This document shows positions 10,824 through 21,000 of a stretch of 64,000 nucleotides of DNA, in pieces. The stretch's first letter is position 1. Each line of letters opens with the position of its first letter. Both the position numbers and the translations under genes were made by a program. A model generated the notes under the pieces. The model searched no databases, was not told the origin of the DNA, and saw nothing but the letters and a program-made list of their open reading frames with translations. Source of the stretch: Oikopleura dioica (taxonomy: Eukaryota > Chordata > Appendicularia > Copelata > Oikopleuridae). The stretch spans positions 9,057,001 through 9,121,000 of the forward strand of contig OU015567.1 in NCBI GenBank assembly GCA_907165135.1. Reading direction: 5' to 3'.

Positions 10824-13800
10824 TTAATTCTTTATTTCTTCTGGGATTTCGTCGACAGCTTCCTTTTTGATTTTTTGATCCTCTTCAGAAGCCGCCAGAT
10901 TCAAATCAGTCTTTTCCGCTCCTTTCTGAGAGTTTTGAAGAGTTCGCATTAGCTCCAAAATCTCCTGTGCATTTGTTGGTGTCTTTGCAGGAGCTGAAGG
11001 GATTGGAGACGCGGATCGGTTTTTGAATTGTTCAATCGGCACCTTATTTATGATTATGAGTCGAAGGTAATTTTTGGTGCAATACCTGGCCACTGAGAAG
11101 CTTTTGCAAGAGTGTCGTTTGTTCAGAATTTTGAAGGAGATGAGCAAGCGGATTCTTCTCTGAATCAAGCTGAGGTGAGCTAGAAACAGAGCCTGCTTGC
11201 TCGAGAAGTCTCTGCGTCTGTACCACTGCTGATGGAACAGGAACTGTCCCTCTCGGCACTTGAATTTTCGGCTGAAGCTTTGGGTACTTGTCAACGTTGA
11301 GTGATTTTCCGTCGTCGTTGAGGATCTTGTTTTCGGTGATGTGTTGCCGCTTTTTCGGAAGACGGAGCTTTGTTTCGTCCATTTTATCCCGAGACATTCC
11401 GACCTGAAAGGACCAATAAATATATTATAACGTACCCCCCCCCCCCTAGCTCGCTCACATTTTGTGAGCATTTTTCCCTTGCTCGCTTAGTTAAATTTTA
11501 TCAAAGTCCCCTTGCTCGCTCTCATTCTTGTTTCAGCGCGCTCCATTAGTCGCCATCCTTCTTTTTACCTCGCGCGCCTCTTTTTAAAGCGTCCAGTTAA
11601 ATTTTTATATCTTGTAGCAACGCTGTATTATGCCGTAAACTTGATAGTTTGACTTTATATGTACATTTATACTCAAAATAGTCGAATCTTCATGTTGACA
11701 CTGGTTCCAGAGTTGCAAATTTGCTGAGCTGAGTGAGCTGAGCAGTCGCTCAGCTCAGTGATTTTGGAAAATTATCTGATCTGCTCAGCTCAGCTCAGAC
11801 AATTTTCACTCAGCTCAGCTCAGCTCAGCTCCTTTATTTTCGAACATGATCTGTTCTGACCAAAAAACAGTAAAAAACAGCTCAGCTCAGCTCTAATTAG
11901 GGTCCGCTCCGCTCAGCTCAGCTCAACTCTCTTAAACAAAAGGTCTGCTCAGCTCAGCTCAGCTCAATGACCTCTGAAAAAGGCCAGCTCAGCTCAGCTC
12001 AGCTCAGAAACCTCCGAAGTAGGCCACCTCAGCTCAGCTCAGCTCAGAGAAATTTTTTCGCAGGTCAGCTCAGCTCAGCTCGGAAAAATTAATCAAAATT
12101 TGCAACTCTCGAGGAAAATGGCATTTGATTTTTTTATAAAAACAGTCTCAAAGTTTCAATCCATGTATTTCGAGTACTTATGTTTACTTAAAATGGAGTG
12201 TCCAAATTTCTTCTGATTAAGAAGATATGAAAATTTGACAAAATGGACGTGAAAGAGCATTTAAAATAAGTTTGCTTGGAAAAAATCATGAAAATCGAAT
12301 TTTGAGACCATTCTACGAGTTAAAAAGCCTTTTAAAAGTGAAAAAGAAAATGAGCTACGCGTTATAAAGCGTTCTCGCGGGGCTTCAGGAGCGAACAAGG
12401 GATAAATGACGGAGAAAGGCGGGCGAGCAAAGGTGCGCCGTCGAAACCAAGGAGGGCGAACAAGGGGTCGTAGAATGCAAAAGAAGGAAAGCGACCAACG
12501 GATCTTGGTAACAAAAAGCGAGCGACCAAGGGGGGTCTTGTTGGAGTTTAACTAAGCGAAAAAGGGAAAAATGTTCACAAAATGTGAGCGAGCTAGGGGG
12601 GGGGGGTACGTTAGCTCAACAGTTGAAATCATGCCTGAACGCATTTAGCGAATCGACAAGAAGGGCATTGAGTTCTGTTTCGCCTGTTGATTCGTTTAAC
12701 ACAGCGGTTATCGTTTGAACAGAGCCGCGGAGTCAAGTTATTCTGGGTTATGCGTCTGAAGAACCCTTTGCAGCCCTCACAAGTCTCTGCTCCGTAGTGG
12801 ACTCCAGTGGACACGTCGCCACAAACCACGCACAACTCATAGTCGCCGAGAAGTTCTTCTTTGCGGCGCTTCACCGCTTCGCTTTCTCCCAATGCTGAGA
12901 CGGCTAGATCGGTTAGCTTTACTTTTCGCTCCACGGGGCTAAGTGAAATGTTAGACGATTGTTAGATTGGGAAGAAGAAACGTCGAAAACGAACGACTTT
13001 GGAAATTGATTGAATAATTTACTTTCTTGTTTCAAAATCGTCGTTTTGGGAGATCGATAAATGGGAAAGTACACAGGATAACGGATTTGCAAGCGATAAC
13101 TGATATAAAAAAGAGCTTTTTGGCCATTAACTTACTGACTGACGCACAATTTTGACATATTGACAATATGATATTGTCAAACCCGGAAATATATAAAAAA
13201 ATTTAGTTAACTCAATGCCCTGGTAAAACTGCGTCCCTGAAGTCCTTGTCTGACAATTTTATAAAACAGGGAACAAAGACTTCTCCGGTTTCTGATTTAA
13301 CCGGAGCGGGAAGGCTAGGCAGCGAACTGATTTAGTAGAAATCAAGAAGGAAATTGCGGTTTGCTTACATTGGTGGAGATTCATAATTCTGATGAGCAGT
13401 GCTGAAGGGATGACGGAGAGGACTGGCGAGCTGCTTCGAAAGCGCTGGAGGGATAATTTGCGAGGTCATTTGACCGGACATCTGTGACTGAGCTTGAAAA
13501 TTAATCGAAGAAAGTGACAATAACAAGGTCACTCCGGACGAGATTAATATTGATAGATGATGAACTCTTTAGCTCATTCCTGTAGGCTGGACATCTTCGG
13601 TGAGCTAAGACTATTGACCACTGGTTCGTCATCATCAAAAACTTCGACTTTGACGGTATCATCCTTGCCCACTTCTTGAATAGTGTCTTCAATCAGTGGC
13701 TGCATCATCTGTGGCTGTTCCTCCGCCATCTGCTGCAGTTGATTCTGAGTAACCATGTTCTTCAATTTCTCCGCATAGCTTCTATAAAAACTGAATGAAG

Positions 13801-14560
13801 AGAAGACAAGGAAGAGAACTCAACTGTTGTGCTGGTTGTTGATGAACGTGGCTGTTGAAAATTGCGTTTTGACTTTGGCCGTGATTTCCGTTTTGTAAAG
13901 TTCCTTGGGTAAGTCGCTGGTGGAGAAATTTGTAACACTTGCAGATGGTTAGAAAGAGTGAGTCAGATTCATTGGCGCAGTTGTTTATTCGGGCGAATTG
14001 GCGGATTTCGTTTTCCTAACAAGATCGTTTTAGCAATTCAAGGGCATAAGTGGACTTGTAATTTTCTGATTCAGGATCGATTGGTCTGAATTACCTGATT
14101 TATTAGCTCTGAGATGATATCCTCAGCTCCAAAATTCGGATAACCAACTTCCGAGCACACGAAGACTCCTCTAGCAACCCTGCGATTGTCCAAAAATGTG
14201 ATCACATCTCCATATTTTATATTATTTCCGACAATTCGAATCGGTGTCTGTTGCTTCAGAGCTGTTTCGGAGACATAGATGTTGCCGAAAATGATCTGAA
14301 CGAGGGTCAGATTCGAACGTAGTAAGATTTCAAATTTGTTTGGATTTTTTTTTTATCGAAGTGGGCGTGAATTCGAAATCAACAGTTCCCTCAATTCAGT
14401 ATTGACATGAAATTCATGACAGTACTTGATTATTGACCCAGTTCCTGTCGAATCTTTCGTTTCAGCGTACATTGAGCATTTTGCTCGACGATTTCCAGCT
14501 CCACACAGGTCCATCGAGGAATAAGACCAGGGTTCATCTGACTTCTTGCCATTCTCTCTA
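10824..14560 (-). CDS. Nuclear receptor with DNA-binding domain but no visible ligand-binding domain
   Basis: The exon at about 12635-12938 encodes a nuclear-receptor DNA-binding domain: [18 protein letters not shown], with P-box [10 protein letters not shown]. Zinc finger 2 has eleven residues between its second and third cysteines, whereas nine is usual. It splices through a GC-AG intron (11404-12634) to [17 protein letters not shown], the usual post-domain extension. The following roughly 190 residues, ending EIPEEIKN at 10824, are hydrophilic and Ser/Pro/Gln-rich, with no ligand-binding-domain helices recognised. Upstream exons (about 13375-13495, 13566-13770, 13830-14020, 14100-14310) encode a Gln/Met-rich, acidic A/B region and a folded-looking segment ([20 protein letters not shown]) I cannot name. 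The 5' end near 14560 is uncertain, and the upstream part could be a separate gene. It probably acts as a nuclear transcription factor. Confidence 0.75.
11430..12611. mobile_element. TA-flanked long-TIR element filling a nuclear-receptor intron
   Basis: The ends are long inverted repeats starting ACGTACCCCCC and continuing TAGCTCGCTCACATTTTGTG, matched imperfectly for roughly 70 bases or more at each side. The flanks are TA (11428-11429 and 12612-12613), which suits a Tc1/mariner-like non-autonomous element. The host intron (11404-12634) has only about 25 bases outside the element at either end. No transposase frame was seen. A second fold-back element is nested at 11708-12110. Confidence 0.75.
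11708..12110. mobile_element. Fold-back element with CTCAG-repeat arms (hAT-like MITE 2)
   Basis: The left end CAGAGTTGCAAATTTG is inverted at the right (CAAATTTGCAACTCT). Between them lie many copies of GCTCA/TGAGC pentamers such as CAGCTCAGCTCAGCTCAG. The architecture matches the hAT MITEs elsewhere in this window, but no 8-bp duplication could be found at its edges. It lies inside the TA-flanked element. Confidence 0.65.
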
Positions 14561-14782
14561 AAAGTTATAAAAATAATTACTTAGTAAGTCTTTTGTCTCA
14601 AAAATATACATTTCGATGTTTTATTTAAGTAATTAGTAAAGTTGTGATTAGACTTAATATATTTATTACCTTTTTATTAGTTCAATTAAAATCAAACTCT
14701 TCGTCTTCCTCTCTCTTTCTTTGAACAATTTATTTACTGATCTCTTTCGCTCGAAAAAGTGAAAATGTCCTTCGCGGCGGGG

Positions 14783-14968
14783 TGACCTGCGTTGCTCTGG
14801 GTCACCGCAGCTTTAGCATTGGCCGCTTGACACCGTCCCGCCCGCTTCTGATTCGCTACTCTCGGCTACGCTCACCTCACCAGACCCGCCGTACCACACT
14901 CACTCGGGTCACGCTCCGCCAGACTGACAAATTCACTTGACGCGTGTTTATCTGACCTGCGCTGACCC
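14783..14968. promoter_or_regulatory. Cluster of nuclear-receptor half-sites including a DR4
   Basis: Within a GC-rich patch between the nuclear-receptor gene and the chromodomain gene are TGACCT (14783-14788), GGGTCA (14799-14804), GGGTCA (14906-14911), TGACCT (14953-14958) and TGACCC (14963-14968). The last two form a direct repeat with a 4-base spacer (DR4), a known binding layout for several NR1 receptors. The patch sits upstream of the receptor's putative 5' end, so self-regulation is possible (inference). Confidence 0.45.
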
Positions 14969-15071
14969 CTGAGCATTCCTTTTTATCGAAATTTTCAACG
15001 AAAAGTAAAAGGAGCTTTTATTCAGTAAAATATAGGTTGATTTCAGTGATACGAATAATTGAGCAGTGAAG

Positions 15072-16161
15072 TTAGAATATCCCGGATTTTCCGGCAGAAA
15101 TGGCGCTCTCATCCTCGGCAGCTTGTTTTTCATTGGTTTCGGGGGCCTTTCGTCTTCGTTTTTTAGTGATGCCTTGGTCCAACTTCTCCAGATACTCTTG
15201 CACAATTAATTCGCAGTTGGTTAAAAGTGATTCAGGTTCCCAAGTTGCATCGGATTCAGGCCAGTCTCTCCAGAGCACCTGTAAATTATAAATTTATTCG
15301 ATAATAAGTCCCGAAAGAAAAGAAGTGGGATGAATTAAAACTTTCCTTGAATTTCCTCTTTCCTCCTCGAACGAATTTGTGAGCCAGAATTTTTTCGACT
15401 TCCCATTCTTCATTATCGTGGTCTGACTTATCGTGGTTAGGCTTTTCTTCTTTTATCTCCTGTGCTGTGTTCACTTTGGCCGAATCTTTGCGTTGTTTTC
15501 GGAACGAGGCCTCGTATTTTCGGACTTCCAGCATCTCCTCTTCGGTCAAGCTATCCAAAGGAAAATATGCTTCTTCTCCACCATCTGCGCTGAACTGAAA
15601 AACGCAGGATTTAGAACGATTTTCTGGAAAAGTTTACCTTGTAATGAACGATTCCGAGGATGATTCGTCTATCTTTTATTCGCCCGCCTTCTCCATGTGT
15701 GTATTCGTTATTCTGATTAACGGATATAAAACCTCTCAATTTTTATTAATCAATCATCAATCTTTTTATTTCTTTTGATATCCCTAACTTTTCATCAATA
15801 GCTTCAGCAATTGCTCTTCGCGATGTTCCCGGTCGATCGTTTTGCTCCAACTCAAGAAGTTCTGTCATCCGCTTTGGTCGTCTTAGAACTTCTTTTGTAC
15901 GAACCATTTCGGCTTCAGGAGGGTTTCTGCTGAAAAGGGAGGAAAATATTTGAAACATGCCGAGGAGTCTTTTGAGTTCTCTTCATGCTTTGATTTTATC
16001 AATAAATTTATTTTGCGCTCTAGAAAAGATACCTGCTTAATTTTGTTCTTTGAGCTTCGTTTCTCTCTCTCAAGTAAATAGAGAGATGCTCTTTTCAAAT
16101 CTTGAATTCGAAGGAAAAATTGATCCTTTTGGAAGAATAACGAATTATCCACTGTTGTCAA
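15072..16161 (-). CDS. Chromodomain protein
   Basis: The C-terminal exons encode a chromodomain: NEEWEVEKILAHKFVRGGK, then across a GA-AG intron (15279-15345) VLWRDWPESDATWEPESLL. Trp residues stand at the usual aromatic-cage positions, predicting methyl-lysine binding in chromatin. The tail is basic (KKRRRKAPE). Upstream coding segments are MTTVDNSLFFQKDQ from 16161, a charged stretch (VRTKEVLRRPKRMTELLE) around 15800-15920, and DRRIILGIVHYK/EEAYFPLDSLTEEE around 15540-15715. I join these into one gene through a GA-AG intron that skips an in-frame stop at 15746; if that is wrong, 15746-16161 is a separate small gene. A chromodomain near the C-terminus is not the HP1/SUV39 layout and I cannot name the family. 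Confidence 0.6.
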
Positions 16162-16277
16162 AGCTGCTAAGAGTTTTGCTCAAATCGTGAAACCAATCTG
16201 GCTTAATTCGATGAATACATAGAAGAGAGTCAAGGTTTGTTTCCGTATATTAATCTGTAGGAAATATTTTATTGCAA

Positions 16278-16747
16278 TTATAGAATTTCAAACGGATTTA
16301 GTTCGGGATCAATGAAAGGCTCGTTGTTACAAAAGTCATCGAAACAGATGTAGTAACACAGCTCATGGTCGAAATCAACTCTAACAGTGTCACCATCATC
16401 GTCCTCTACTGTATCTCCTTCCTAATGAAACGAACATCCATTCGCAGTTTTATTCGAACTCGACAAACAACCTTTGGTGATCGTTTCCACTATAAAGTTA
16501 TTAGTTTTGCTTAATTCAACCTGCATTTACAGAATCCGCCAGCGTAATTTTCGGAGAAATAAATAAAATCACTCGTAAAGCATCCGATATCGCTTTCGCA
16601 AAATAGGATTTGGTCCTGTTGCTCAATAGAGTCACAAGAATTGACGTCGTTAAAGGTGATTGAAGAACACTCGTAGCACTTGACAACTTTTCCAGCAGCA
16701 TCATTAGCGAGTAAAAAAGAGAGTACTATTCTCTGACTGAGCTTCAT
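16278..16747 (-). CDS. Secreted Ly6/uPAR-like three-finger protein
   Basis: A signal peptide (MKLSQRIVLSFLLANDAAG, start 16747) is followed by KVVKCYECSS, the classic first strand of a Ly6/uPAR domain. Further cysteines follow (NSCDSIE, FCESDIGCFTSD, FCKC). A downstream exon at 16278-16421 ends the domain with ELCYYICFDDFCNNEP, the family's terminal C-C-CN pattern, then an acidic tail. No clear GPI signal is seen. The joint between the two exons (16421-16510) is unresolved and may include a microexon. An alternative start further upstream at 16837 lacks a signal peptide. It lies 117 bp upstream of the chromodomain gene on the same strand. Confidence 0.65.
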
Positions 16748-17187
16748 TTTTTTGAGGTGAAATTTGCTGGTTTTGCTCCTCGCTCTGCTTTTACAATCGA
16801 TAGTCGCATGAAAAGACCGGACATTACCAAATAGCATCAGACTGAATAAATATTATCTTGCTAGCATTAGGAAACCTAGGAATTACCCAGACGACAGGGT
16901 GTCAAGTGCCTTTGTTTCAGTATCATTTGTTTAGCATTATTTAATAGAGATAAATTATCGCCATTCTTTCAGTACCATCTTCGGAACAAAACAATCATCA
17001 TTTTTTTCGTAAACTTTTCAGAATCTCGATCAGCAGTAAACTTCTCTTGACATTTTAAAATTTCCGAAAAATGTTCCTTACAATCGCTACTAACATTTTT
17101 TCTCGTTCCATAGAGACATGCAGAGTCAATCAGAGAAGACTTTTTTCGATAGAGAAAAACACTCAGGGAAATTGAACCAGCTCAAAG

Positions 17188-17665
17188 ATGATGGTGATTA
17201 TTGATGATGATATCAAAGTTTTGACGACTATCGAGGTGATCCTTTGTTAAAATGACCTGAAACACGTGACAAATATATTTCAGAGAATCGATGTTGCACT
17301 AGGAGATGACGGACCACTTCTCTTGCCAGCAGAAACTTGTTGCATGCAAAACGGACAGAGGATCTGCTACGACATCAGGAAAGCTTAAACCCTAGTGCTC
17401 CTCTTGTAATGGGTAAAATTCACAAGCTTCGAAAAGCAAAGGACCGCCGTGTAGTTATCTATCGAGCCAGTCCAGTGATGATGGCCTTGAAGACTGGGTT
17501 ATTGTACTTTTGATTTTCTCGCCCATTTTTCTCATTGCTCTGAGCATTTTCGGCTGCTGGTTGTTCAAAAAGTGCAAAAACGATAAACAAAATCAACAAA
17601 GAAAGGGTTCAAATCGTATTTATAGTAAAAATTTAAATAATATCTACTTTTTGAATCCAAAATAG
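17188..17665 (+). CDS. Small cysteine-rich single-pass membrane protein
   Basis: Three exons are inferred. 17188 or 17191 to about 17236 encodes MVIIDDDIKVLTTIE. The next exon, from about 17283, encodes ALGDDGPLLLPAETCCMQNG and ICYDI. A GA-AG intron (17379-17436) follows, then KGPPCSYLSSQSSDDG, a transmembrane segment (WVIVLLIFSPIFLIALSIFG) and a basic tail (FKKCKNDKQNQQRK). The short CC...C ectodomain before a single helix recalls Shisa/CYYR1-type proteins. No signal peptide is visible, so an upstream exon may be missing. Family assignment is tentative. Confidence 0.5.
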
Positions 17666-17769
17666 CCTTCAATTCTAGCGTTAACTGTTCAATTCCTTTC
17701 TTCTTTATCGTTAATAAATTATAGAAAATGAATCAATGAGCAAGTAAAAATGGCATTATATTATAAAAA

Positions 17770-18023
17770 CTATATTTGTTTTCTGCTGACGAGCAAATTG
17801 ACCAGTTGATCGCATTTTTCTTCGGCTGTGCATTTTTTCTTCCACGGTGTTTCAATTGAATTTTCGCCAAACAGACCTTAGGGTTAGGGTTTGATCAACG
17901 GAAATTCTTTTTACCCGAATAAACCACTTTATAATTACCTGTTAGACATTTCGTGTAGATTCTGCTCAAGTCGTAGACAGTCCAAGCTCGGGCAGATGCA
18001 AGAAAGAAGAAGAAAAAATTCAT
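17770..18023 (-). CDS. Small secreted peptide, 63 residues
   Basis: Exon 1 (18023-17939) encodes a Phe-rich signal peptide (MNFFFFFLASARA) and WTVYDLSRIYTKCLTG. A 62-bp intron precedes exon 2 (17876-17770), which encodes LFGENSIETPWKKK followed by CTAEEKC and a short hydrophobic end. The splice sites are canonical and the phases agree. The mature chain would be about 50 residues with three cysteines and several Lys. I recognise no family; a secreted signalling or antimicrobial role is possible but not shown. The intron contains a short telomere-like TTAGGGTTAGGG at about 17878-17890. Confidence 0.55.
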
Positions 18024-21000
18024 GATTACTGATTTTTAGTGATTTATAGTGCGAAGAAAGCAGAAAACGACTGTAGTGCACCTTTTTAATTGAATGAAAT
18101 TCGGTTTTTCCCGTAGTTAAATACTGTTGATCTTTTTATCTGATTAAGAAATCATGTCCGAGAAATATTTAATTTGAAAAAATGTTTACAGAGGGGAATC
18201 TACTAAACGAGGATGAATTGCTGAATCATCGAATGGAAAGAGCCAAAAAGTCGGATAAAAAGTTTTATTTTACAAAGTCAAAGACAACGATTTACAAGTT
18301 AAAAATACAGTGTCACCGAGACAGAATGTTATTTCAGATTCGGAAAGATGTTTAACTCGTGAGAAAGTGCTGTAAATGAAGATGTGTGGATAATCTGGCG
18401 CTTTCCGCTTTTGGTTTTCGTTTTCGGCGAAAAGACGAACGCTTTTTTGCTCTTTTTAGTCGCCTAAAAATTTGTATTCTGAAAATTTTGATGAGATAAA
18501 AAATAAGTCGCCAAAAGCTGCAATCAACAAGGAGAAAGTTCAAAATGAGATCCGAGTCTATACAAGTGTGAAAAGGTTGTAAATCAGAAATAGAAAGTGC
18601 GGAAATTACGTCAGCGCTTTCCCAATGTTTTTATTCGCATAATTAGCAGTTTAATTTGACAGCGCCTGCGCTATAAAACGTTCGCAGGTGATCGCCTCCA
18701 GAGTTTCATTTTCCTAATCGCTATTTTTATTCCCACCGCTCTTTTTTCGTTACTCAGGAACTTTTTTGAGCGCTTGTTTTCATAAAAAGTAATCCTTTTT
18801 TCACAAAAAAAATAACTTTATCCCAAATTTAAAAAAAAAAATGATTTTTTTCAGCTATTTTATGAAACAAATTCTAAGCAAGTTTACTGTTGAACTGCTG
18901 AAATTCAGCGATTTATTTGTTAAAAGAACAAATTAGTAAGTAAAAAAATCGCTCACAAGATGAATTAGATGGCAATAAACATTTGCGATCGTTTTCTGTC
19001 ACAATTGTTCAGGTGCAGCTGTGCCTTTACAACTTCTGACAGACTTGCCGGATGATCTTTCTATTTTTGCTCTTTTTTGTTTTGCAAAATTACGCCTCGT
19101 TCGGCCGTGTGCCTGAAAAAAAGATGGCCATCAATTATCAAATAATATTACATTATCATTATATTATAAGTTCATTAACTGTCTGAAAAATTCCTAGGTG
19201 GCGATATCGTTAATCTAAAAAATAAATTATAATTTCAGTAAAAGAAAATCTTAATGGATTCAAGAGGGCAAAAGGTCCCCTTTCGATTAGTTAAAATTAG
19301 TGCGTGAATGGGGCGCATTTACGAGATGTGAATAATTCTGCGGATGAAAGTACGAATATATCAACGGCGCTCATAAAACACAATAATTCGTCTTTTCCAG
19401 ACAACGAACAGTCACGTAAAACCCTACAGCCAGGTTTTCAGCTCATCGTTCAAATTCCACCTGACGACGTACTCGGAGAATCAAATCTCAAAGTCAAATT
19501 TTCGAAGAATTAAAAAAAAGAGAATTTTTAAAAAAGATCAAAAGGGCGTAATCAAAAAACACCTCATCATCGTAAAAACTGAGTGATTGGGTACCGGAGA
19601 GGTTAAATCACCTGTTTAGGTAGTAATAACTCTTCTTTTTCGTGAATTCTTGGGGGCGCGGAGTCAGATTTTCAATACCAAATAATAAACAGCTGACCCA
19701 GATTCATAAATAAAATAAAAAAGGCGCTTCCTGTGTTGCTTTGAATCGGGCCCCCGTTATCAGCATTTCAAAGGGCGCCTGAGGCGAGTGTGAAGCGCCC
19801 TGCTGCGCCCGCCCGTTTTCCAGGTCGAGTACTCTCATAAAATTTCATGGCTATTGTGGGCACAGTTTTTGACAATTTACCGAAATTCCTCGATTGGAAT
19901 TCGCGGCTGCTCGGCACACAACGGGAGCTCAAATAATGGACGCGTCTTTCTTCATAAATAATGGTCCCTTTCAATTTGAGTTTCAGATAATAATGGACAG
20001 ACACTTTTGTGGAATTAGAAAACGGTAGCGCCGTTTCCCACGATCAAAATACCGGCATCACTAAAGAATTTCATTTTCTTATTTCTTTCCTAACGAACTC
20101 TCATTTCATAATGAAGGGTAGTCTGTTCTACCCCGAGTACTTCTATGCGGCTTTTAATGAAAGGTCTTTCAGATCCTGAGTCAGTTTTAGCCCATGCCTT
20201 TTAAAATATCAAAGAGATCATCAGTTTTTGACATTGAATGAATTTATGTTTGTCTAACACGTGATCTAAGACGGGTCGCCTTTAGCTTCAGCGGCAGAAA
20301 ATGTTAGAAAGGTGTGACGACCCTTGCGGGATTTGTTGTGTTGTATTGCGGTGGCGCATTAGGATCGCCCGCCGAGACAATGCCGGAGAGAGCGGGGCGC
20401 TCAACTGGTGGCGCCAGCTGACACACTTTTTCGCCTATCCTATCCTCCTCTCGCCCCTGTTTCGGATAGCCGACTCTTCTTTTCGATTCCTAATGTGCGT
20501 GTCGTAATTTTTAAAATTTTCTTCCAAAAAAGAGATTCTTGAAAAGAGATTTTGAAGAAAAAAGAGCAACGGTAAACAAACATATACGGTCGTTCACAAC
20601 AATAATCAGCCCCACCACAATCAGCACCGGCACCACGATAGATTTATATGTTCCTTCGGCAGCCCCGGGGCACAAACGCACTGATAACTATGCCCAATTA
20701 TCCGACTACTGGACGATCAGAAAAAGACTTGTCTTTTTTATCAGTTTCGAGGACTGTCTCTTGATAACTGTCCATTTTCAGTTCATATTTGACATCTCTC
20801 CCCGTTCTAGTTCGAATTTGAGTTGATTTCATATTGTATATAAGCAGATACTATTTAAAGTAATAACACCAGAAATGAGTACAATGGGTAGGTTTAGACT
20901 TGCGCAGCCGCGGGCCCAGTTGATAAAGAAAAACTCTTAAAAATGAACTTATTCCTTTTTTACCTTCTCTAGTTTAACATTCGGTTGGTGCTCTTGAATT

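Noticed and set aside
17876-17892. Telomere-like TTAGGGTTAGGG (also near 50023-50035)
   Set aside because: Only about two units, in ordinary intron and intergenic sequence; chance or a tiny interstitial repeat.
18182-18355. 57-codon plus-strand frame MFTEGNLLNEDELL...
   Set aside because: Acidic then basic composition is plausible, but there is no splice, family or neighbour support.
19304-19513. 69-codon plus-strand frame
   Set aside because: It lacks an ATG (starts GTG) and has no homology or splice context.
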